Shown in pieces: positions 59,000-64,000 of a DNA stretch of 64,000 nt. Every line of letters starts with the position of its first letter. The stretch's first letter is position 1. The position numbers and the translations under genes were made by a program. Below the pieces are notes generated by a model. The model did no database searches. It was not told where the DNA came from and saw nothing but the letters and a program-made list of their open reading frames with translations. This stretch comes from Actinomycetota bacterium (GTDB lineage Bacteria; Actinomycetota; Coriobacteriia; Anaerosomatales; Anaerosomataceae): positions 243,776 through 307,775 of the forward strand of contig SBEH01000001.1 in assembly GCA_009668945.1 (NCBI GenBank), in the 5' to 3' direction.

Positions 59000-59401
59000 T
59001 CAGCCGATGAGCCGTACGCCGGGCACGCCGGCATGCGCACTCGCGTCTGCCGAGTACAGCTCGCAGCCGAGCCGCGCGGCGAGCGCCGGTGCGGCAGCGT
59101 CGTAGACGGTGCACTCGAGTGCCTCAGCTGTGGCGAGCGTGGCCTGGATGAGCTCGAAGTCGGCGCCGGCCACGAGCACGCCCAACGCGTGGAGGCGCGC
59201 CCAGAACTCACGCGCCACTCGGTGGCCTCGCCGACGGCGAGCCACATCGAGCACCTCGTGAGGGAAGACCGCCGGCACCACGATGCGGACCTCGCCCTCG
59301 GCCGCGTCTGTCAGGAGCGCCCGCGCCTCGTCGGATCCCGCCTCGGACTTGAGCCACTTCACGCCCACCGAAGCGTCCAGCACGATCGTGCGCTCGGTCA
59401 T
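59000..59401 (-). CDS. PIN-domain ribonuclease, VapC-like toxin
   Basis: The 133-residue protein has a PIN fold with acidic residues in VLDASVGVKWL, PHEVLDVA and TVYDAAAPALAARLG, then YSADA near the end. It overlaps the antitoxin gene by four bases (ATGA), the usual VapBC order. It probably cleaves a tRNA or rRNA when free of antitoxin. The 134 bases between it and yerC hold no gene; several GC-rich stems are possible there. Confidence 0.85.
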   Translation of the reverse strand: MTERTIVLDASVGVKWLKSEAGSDEARALLTDAAEGEVRIVVPAVFPHEVLDVARRRRGHRVAREFWARLHALGVLVAGADFELIQATLATAEALECTVYDAAAPALAARLGCELYSADASAHAGVPGVRLIG

Positions 59402-59682
59402 TGCCGCCCGCCCCCGAGCGGCCCCCGCGCCTCGCGGAGCATGTCGAGGGGAGGTGTGTCATCGAGCGGTGGCACCGACTCGAGCGAGTCCAGCAGCTCG
59501 AAGAGCGCCCGGGCCGCCTCATGCCTGCGGGCAGCCGCTGCAGCTTCCTCGCGTTCGCTCAGCCAGACTGCGGCGGCCTCGGCTACGACCGAACTCCGCG
59601 AGACGCCCTCTTCGGTGGAGAACCGGTCGATCGCCGCCACCAGATCGGCCGGAAGCGAGACCGTGATCTTCTCGACTGCCAT
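59398..59682 (-). CDS. Ribbon-helix-helix antitoxin, VapB-like
   Basis: The 94-residue protein starts at ATG 59682 after AGGTAGG. The N-terminal 45 residues form a ribbon-helix-helix (KITVSLPADLVAAIDRFSTEEG, SRSSVVAEAA), followed by a helical, Ala/Glu-rich toxin-binding tail. It should neutralise the PIN protein and bind its own promoter. Confidence 0.83.
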   Translation of the reverse strand: MAVEKITVSLPADLVAAIDRFSTEEGVSRSSVVAEAAAVWLSEREEAAAAARRHEAARALFELLDSLESVPPLDDTPPLDMLREARGPLGGGRQ

Positions 59683-59701
59683 CGTTCCTACCTTTCGGTC
59701 A

Positions 59702-59713
59702 TACCGATTGGTA
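59702..59713 (-). promoter_or_regulatory. Candidate operator of the VapBC-like pair
   Basis: Short palindrome TACC-N4-GGTA located 20-31 bases before the antitoxin start codon, a plausible site for autoregulation by the ribbon-helix-helix protein. Confidence 0.3.
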
Positions 59714-59743
59714 GGATACGCCGCTCGAGCCGCGCGCACAAGC

Positions 59744-60493
59744 CTAGACCACGCGGTTGATGAGGCTTCCCACGCCCTCGATGCGGATCTCCACCGCATC
59801 GCCGGCCACGAGCGGCCCGACGCCCGACGGGGTCCCGGTGAGCACGACGTCGCCGGGCAGCAGCGCCATGACGCCACTCACGAAGCTCACGAGCTGGAAC
59901 GGATCGAAGATCATGTCCGAGGTGCGCGCCGACTGACGCACCTTGCCGTTCACGTAGGACTCGATCTTCAAGTCACGCGGATCTGCATCGGTCTCCACCC
60001 AGGGGCCGAGCGGACAGAACGTGTCGAAGCCCTTCGCCCGCGTCCACTGACCGTCCTTCTTCTGCAGGCTCCGGCTGGTGACGTCGTTCGCGCACGCGTA
60101 GCCGAGTATGTGTGCCGGAGCTTCCTCGGGGGAGACGTTGTGCGTCCGGCGCCCGAGGACCACGGCCAGCTCGGCCTCGTAATCGACGTTCTCGAGCCCC
60201 TCCGGAATACGGATCTCGGCGCCATGGCCGATGACCGACGTGGGGGGCTTCAGGAAGAGCACGGGCTCGTCGGGGATCTTGTGACCCATCTCCTTCGCGT
60301 GCTCGCGGTAGTTGATGCCCACGCAGACGACCTTCGTGGGGATGGACGGAGCGAGCAGTTGTGCGTGCGGCAGCGGGACGATGCCCTCGGTCTCCCACGC
60401 CGCGAACGGCTCGTCGGAGATCAGCGTGACCATGCTGTCGTCGGCAAGACCGTAGCGGACGTCTTCGTCATGGAATATGCGTACAACGCGCAC
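59744..60493 (-). CDS. Fumarylacetoacetate hydrolase-family protein
   Basis: The 249-residue protein starts at GTG 60493, six bases after GGAGG. It has the FAH metal and catalytic pattern: GINYREHAKEMG, FLKPPTSVIG, the metal ligands in YEAELAVVLG and GYACANDVTSRSLQ, and TGTPSGVG. Members act as acylpyruvases, oxaloacetate decarboxylases or hydratase/isomerases of aromatic breakdown; without pathway genes nearby, a general oxaloacetate or acylpyruvate role is most likely. Confidence 0.88.
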   Translation of the reverse strand: MRVVRIFHDEDVRYGLADDSMVTLISDEPFAAWETEGIVPLPHAQLLAPSIPTKVVCVGINYREHAKEMGHKIPDEPVLFLKPPTSVIGHGAEIRIPEGLENVDYEAELAVVLGRRTHNVSPEEAPAHILGYACANDVTSRSLQKKDGQWTRAKGFDTFCPLGPWVETDADPRDLKIESYVNGKVRQSARTSDMIFDPFQLVSFVSGVMALLPGDVVLTGTPSGVGPLVAGDAVEIRIEGVGSLINRVV

Positions 60494-60594
60494 TTGCGCC
60501 TCCGCCCGAGATCCCCGGGCGCCGTGGCGGTACCCGGTACGAGCGGAGTTCCACACGCGCATCGCCGAATCCTGCCTCACACACGCTGCGAGTT

Positions 60595-61827
60595 TCAGCC
60601 AGATTCAGGCAACGGCTCGTGGGACTGGGTGCCCTCGAGAGAGCGGGAACGGTCGATCCCTCGCGCGGTGAACCACGACCCTGCCGCCGCTATCGACACG
60701 AGGATGCCCCCGGCGATCAGCGTCTGCTGTATGCCGATGGTAGCCGCGAGCGCCGGCACGAACGCGAGCGGCAGCAGCTCGCCCGCGCTCCGGTGCCACT
60801 GCGCCGTGCCGACGATGCGCCCCACGTACTCGTGAGGCGAGTCGAGATGTATGAGCGTGCGCAGCAGCGGCTCGAACGCGCCGATGATCACACCCCAGGC
60901 GACCGCGCCGGCAGCGATGATCTTGAGATCCGTGGAGCCCACGTAGAGCATCGCGCCCAGACCGGTGAGTACCGTGAGCGCCGCCAGTCCCCGGGCGGTC
61001 GCCACGCGATTCGGCAGGCGCGGCAGCAGCGCCGCACCGGCGATAAGTCCGACACCGAACACCGCGTTCATCCAGCCGATCCACTCCACGCTCACACCTA
61101 CGACGTCGCGGTAGAACAGCGGCTCGAGCGCGGAGAACGCGCCGAACCCGAACCACACCGCCGTCCCCAGCAGGATGAAGTACCGCAGCGACCGGGTCGT
61201 GTACGCGAGCTTCAGCCCTCCGGTGAAGTCCTTCCATGCATTGCCCGAAAGGTGAGGGCGCGGGCTCTCGTCGATGCGCGTCATTCCTGCCGCGATCATC
61301 GCAAGCACCGACGCGCACGCCATCACCAGGAACACCGACTGGCTGCCGAACGCGTTCGAGACAAGCGCGCCGACGGCCGGGCCGAGCACGAAGCCGACCG
61401 AACTCCCGCCCTCGATGTAGGCGTTGGCACGCTCGAGGTCCTTGCGTCCCTCGAAGAGGTACGGCGCGAACGAGGCGCCCGCGGTCCACGTCGGGATGCC
61501 GAAGAAGGAGAAGATCGCCGAGCAGACGACGAACAGCGGCAGCGAGCCCACGCCCATCATCGCGAGTATCGGCGGGATGCTGAGGAGTTCGGCGCCGACC
61601 ATCACCTTGCGCGGGCCGAAGCGGTCGATGAGCACGCCCGCGACGAGCGAGCCGCCGATTGCGGCAAGCCCGTTGGCCGCCGACAGGATCGCAAGCTGCC
61701 GCGGCGTCGCCTCGAACGTGTACGCGGCGGTGCCCCACACGCCGATGAACCACACGGCGGTGCCACCCAGCCGGGATATGAAGCGCGCAGCAACGACAAG
61801 CGCGAGATTTCGATTCGAACGGAGCAC
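60595..61827 (-). CDS. MFS transporter
   Basis: The 410-residue protein has about 12 hydrophobic helices and the MFS loop motif GVLIDRFGPRKVMVGAELL between helices 2 and 3. It resembles the MFS_3 or enterobactin-exporter-like group of drug or siderophore exporters. Start GTG 61827, with AGAGG upstream. Cargo unknown. Confidence 0.83.
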   Translation of the reverse strand: MLRSNRNLALVVAARFISRLGGTAVWFIGVWGTAAYTFEATPRQLAILSAANGLAAIGGSLVAGVLIDRFGPRKVMVGAELLSIPPILAMMGVGSLPLFVVCSAIFSFFGIPTWTAGASFAPYLFEGRKDLERANAYIEGGSSVGFVLGPAVGALVSNAFGSQSVFLVMACASVLAMIAAGMTRIDESPRPHLSGNAWKDFTGGLKLAYTTRSLRYFILLGTAVWFGFGAFSALEPLFYRDVVGVSVEWIGWMNAVFGVGLIAGAALLPRLPNRVATARGLAALTVLTGLGAMLYVGSTDLKIIAAGAVAWGVIIGAFEPLLRTLIHLDSPHEYVGRIVGTAQWHRSAGELLPLAFVPALAATIGIQQTLIAGGILVSIAAAGSWFTARGIDRSRSLEGTQSHEPLPESG

Positions 61828-61906
61828 GAGCGAACATCCTCTGGAATCAGCCGCTCCGGACGGCGCGGCAGTAGCAGTGTATACGAAACGCGAGCGCGAT
61901 TATGCG

Positions 61907-63475
61907 CTACGACTCAGCGCGCGGATGCGACAGGCCGAACTCGATGGAGTCGACGAGCGCCTCCCACGACGCCTCGATGATGTTCTCCGAGACGCCGACG
62001 GTGCCCCAGCTCTTCTCCCCGTCCTCGCTCTCGATAAGCACGCGGGTGACCGCGCCGGTGCCCTTGCTCTCGTCGAGCACGCGCACCTTGAAGTCGGAGA
62101 GTTCGATTGCCGAAAGCGCCGGGTAGAACTTGCCGATCGCGATCCGGAGCGCGCCGTCGAGCGCGTTCACGGGACCGTTGCCCTCGGCGGTGGCGATGAA
62201 ACGCTTGCCACCGACGTGGATCTTGACCGTCGCCTCGGTGGTGACCTTGCCGTCCTCGCGCTTCTCCATCAGGCAACGGAAGCTCTCGAGCGTGAAGAAC
62301 GGCTCGTACGTGCCGAGCTCCTTCTTGAGCATCACCTCGAGTGAAGCGTCCGCCGTCTCGAACGAGTAGCCCTTGTGCTCCAGGTCCTTGATCCCGTCGA
62401 GCACGCGCGCCACGGTGGCCTGGTCGCCTGCCAGATCGATGCCGAGCTCCGCGGCCTTCATCGTGAGCGACGCGCGTCCCGCCAATTCGCTCACCACGAC
62501 GCGCGCGAGATTACCCACGCGCGCAGGGTCGATGTGCTCGTATGCCTCCGGAAGCCGCGCTGCAGCGCTCGCGTGCACGCCGCCCTTGTGCGCGAACGCG
62601 CTCGCGCCCACGTAAGGCTGGTGCGGGTTCGGCGCGATATTCGCGGTCTCCGCGATGAAGTGCGAGACCTCTGTGAGCAGCCGCAGCTGGTCCGCCGACA
62701 CGCAGTCGTCGCCCATCTTGAGCACGAGCCCGGCGATGATCGCCATGAGGTCGGCGTTGCCCGCGCGCTCGCCGTAGCCGTTCGCGGTGCCCTGCACGTG
62801 CGTGCAGCCTGCGTCGATGGCCACGAGCGAGTTCGCGACCGCGCACGCGCCGTCGTTGTGCGCATGGATGCCAAGCGTCACTCCCGGGAGCGCGCCTGCG
62901 ACCTCGCGTACCACGCGCGCGACGGCCTGCGGCAACGTCCCGCCGTTCGTGTCACAGAGCACCACCGCGTCCGCGCCGGCTTCGGCAGCGGCACGACACA
63001 CCGACAGCGCGTACCCGGCATTGGCGGCGTAGCCGTCGAAGAAGTGCTCGGCGTCGAAGAACACGGTGCGTCCGCCCGCTTTCAGATGCGCGACGCTGTC
63101 CCGTACCATCCGCAGGTTCTCGTCGAGCGTGGCGTGGAGTGCATCGGTGACGTGCACGTCCCAGCTCTTGCCGAAGATGCACAGCGCCTCGCAACCGGTG
63201 TCGAGCAGCGTGCGCAGCCCCTCGTCCTCGGAAGCGGCGACTCCCTTGCGGCAAGTGGTGCCGAACGCCGAGATCTTCGCGGTGGCGAGGCTGAGGCTCT
63301 TCGCGCGCTCGAAGAACTCGATGTCCTTGGGGTTGGAGCCCGGGAAGCCGCCTTCGATGTAGTGCACGCCGAGGTCGTCGAGACGGGCCGCGATTCGCAG
63401 CTTGTCGTCGACTGAAAGCGACATCCCCTCCCGCTGGGTGCCGTCGCGAAGCGTGGTGTCGTAGAGCGTGACCAT
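61907..63475 (-). CDS. cimA: (R)-citramalate synthase
   Basis: Condenses acetyl-CoA and pyruvate to citramalate, giving 2-oxobutyrate for isoleucine without threonine. The 522-residue protein has a TIM barrel with DTTLRDGTQREG, the metal-binding HAHNDGACAVANS, GTANGYGERAGNA and a C-terminal LeuA regulatory dimer domain (about 400-520). The length and the GYGERAGN block are typical of the CimA/2-isopropylmalate-synthase-like group rather than LeuA. Start ATG 63475 after GGAAGG. Confidence 0.92.
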   Translation of the reverse strand: MVTLYDTTLRDGTQREGMSLSVDDKLRIAARLDDLGVHYIEGGFPGSNPKDIEFFERAKSLSLATAKISAFGTTCRKGVAASEDEGLRTLLDTGCEALCIFGKSWDVHVTDALHATLDENLRMVRDSVAHLKAGGRTVFFDAEHFFDGYAANAGYALSVCRAAAEAGADAVVLCDTNGGTLPQAVARVVREVAGALPGVTLGIHAHNDGACAVANSLVAIDAGCTHVQGTANGYGERAGNADLMAIIAGLVLKMGDDCVSADQLRLLTEVSHFIAETANIAPNPHQPYVGASAFAHKGGVHASAAARLPEAYEHIDPARVGNLARVVVSELAGRASLTMKAAELGIDLAGDQATVARVLDGIKDLEHKGYSFETADASLEVMLKKELGTYEPFFTLESFRCLMEKREDGKVTTEATVKIHVGGKRFIATAEGNGPVNALDGALRIAIGKFYPALSAIELSDFKVRVLDESKGTGAVTRVLIESEDGEKSWGTVGVSENIIEASWEALVDSIEFGLSHPRAES

Positions 63476-63514
63476 GGTGCGGTCCTTCCGAAGCGAATCC
63501 CCTGGTAACGGTCC

Positions 63515-63520
63515 ATTGTA
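63515..63520 (-). promoter_or_regulatory. -10 box before cimA
   Basis: TACAAT on the minus strand lies about 40 bases before the start codon. A hairpin GGCTC-N7-GAGCC just upstream may end the penicillin-binding protein transcript. No clear -35 is seen. Confidence 0.35.
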
Positions 63521-63587
63521 ACCGAGACTCGAACCGACCCACCGAATGAGCCATATGGCTCGGATTCTGAGCCAGTCGCGGCCGCCC

Positions 63588-64000
63588 CTAGTGCACCAGC
63601 TCGCAGCGCTGGGTGAGCGATCCCGCGGGGAAGACGAGTTCCATCGTCTCGGGACAGTCCGGACGCGCGATCTTGTACGACTGCGCGCAGACGGTGTAGA
63701 CCTCCATTCCGGGATCCACGCCCGGCTGGGTGGTGGGCGGCGCCACGGGCGCCACGCTCACCGATGACACCTGCATGAAGGCCTTCCATATCTGTGCCGG
63801 GAAGCTGCCGCCGGTCACGCGGATGCCATGGACGTTGTCCATCGGCACCTGAGCCTGCGGGTAGCCGACCCACACTGCGGTGCTCAGGTCGCCGGACCAT
63901 CCCACGATCCACGCGTCGCGCCACGACTGCGCGGTCCCGGTCTTCACCGCTCCCCACTGCCCGAAGTTCGCCTCCACCCCCGTGCCGCGCGTGAGTACCG
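63588..64000 (-). CDS. Penicillin-binding protein, C-terminal part (5' end outside window)
   Basis: The frame is open to the window edge, so only the last about 137 residues are seen. The transpeptidase KTGT box is present in AVKTGTAQSWRDAW, followed by VGWSGDLSTAVWVGYPQ and GSFPAQIWKAFM, as in class A penicillin-binding proteins. After that come a Pro/Val-rich linker (VAPVAPPTTQPG) and a short tail with two Cys (about 40 residues). It would cross-link peptidoglycan outside the membrane. The GTG at 63977 is internal. Confidence 0.85.
   Translation of the reverse strand, partial: VLTRGTGVEANFGQWGAVKTGTAQSWRDAWIVGWSGDLSTAVWVGYPQAQVPMDNVHGIRVTGGSFPAQIWKAFMQVSSVSVAPVAPPTTQPGVDPGMEVYTVCAQSYKIARPDCPETMELVFPAGSLTQRCELVH

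Overview
The window is a dense, high-GC bacterial chromosome segment of housekeeping and amino-acid biosynthesis genes. I see no prophage, insertion sequence or CRISPR array. The order pdtaR ... polA-rpsA-coaE-uvrB is the actinobacterial arrangement also known from Mycobacterium. Together with a GlnR-type regulator beside glnA, a T-box trp leader, an archaeal-type split glutamate synthase, an HdrBC fusion and a PPi-type phosphofructokinase, it suggests an anaerobic Actinomycetota, most likely a Coriobacteriia-type lineage. This placement is inferred, with no 16S or database check.

Layout. 1-1210: two related secreted or membrane-anchored hypothetical genes. 1232-8212 (minus): uvrB, coaE, rpsA, polA. 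8334-18451 (minus, one plus-strand GNAT gene): a nitrogen block with a GlnR-like regulator, glnA, a four-gene operon (HdrBC fusion, glutamine amidotransferase, Fe-S/FMN glutamate synthase, GXGXG protein), then the ANTAR regulator pdtaR and its kinase pdtaS. 18610-26440 (plus): a membrane protein, tRNA-Leu(CAA), a deaminase, a UvrD-type helicase behind a LexA box, and a MacB-like ABC operon. 26459-33388 (minus): class II aldolase, PPi-phosphofructokinase, accA, accD, class I aldolase, GNAT, nadE. 33486-35240 (plus): a thioredoxin-like lipoprotein with an in-frame TGA, and two genes of unknown function. 35237-43357 (minus): the trp operon E-GD-C-B2-F-B-A behind a Trp T-box. 43810-46662 (minus): a PQQ-propeller lipoprotein and an M48-like protein that has lost its zinc motif. 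46672-54929 (minus): the his operon Z-G-D-C-B-H-A-F-(membrane protein)-IE. 55060-64000 (minus): dnaE, a YerC/HisR-type regulator, a VapBC-type pair, FAH-family protein, MFS transporter, citramalate synthase, and the 3' end of a penicillin-binding protein.

Two observations stand out. (1) The lipoprotein gene at 33486-33899 is interrupted by one in-frame TGA exactly where the first Cys of the thioredoxin CxxC motif belongs. A 7-bp hairpin whose loop starts with G lies 27 nt further on. It is therefore a candidate U-x-x-C selenoprotein. (2) The leader of the HdrBC/glutamate synthase operon carries two hairpins with six-base loops AACGGC and AACGAC, the A1/G4 signature of ANTAR RNA targets. The second overlaps the 5' arm of a terminator-like stem, and the ANTAR regulator and its kinase are encoded immediately upstream. 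This suggests that PdtaS-PdtaR controls this unusual glutamate synthase by antitermination.

Other likely circuits are GlnR acting on glnA (GAAAC-N6-GAAAC), LexA on the UvrD-like helicase, HisR/YerC on the his promoter (ATACTG-N5-CAGTAT) and uncharged tRNA-Trp on the trp operon.
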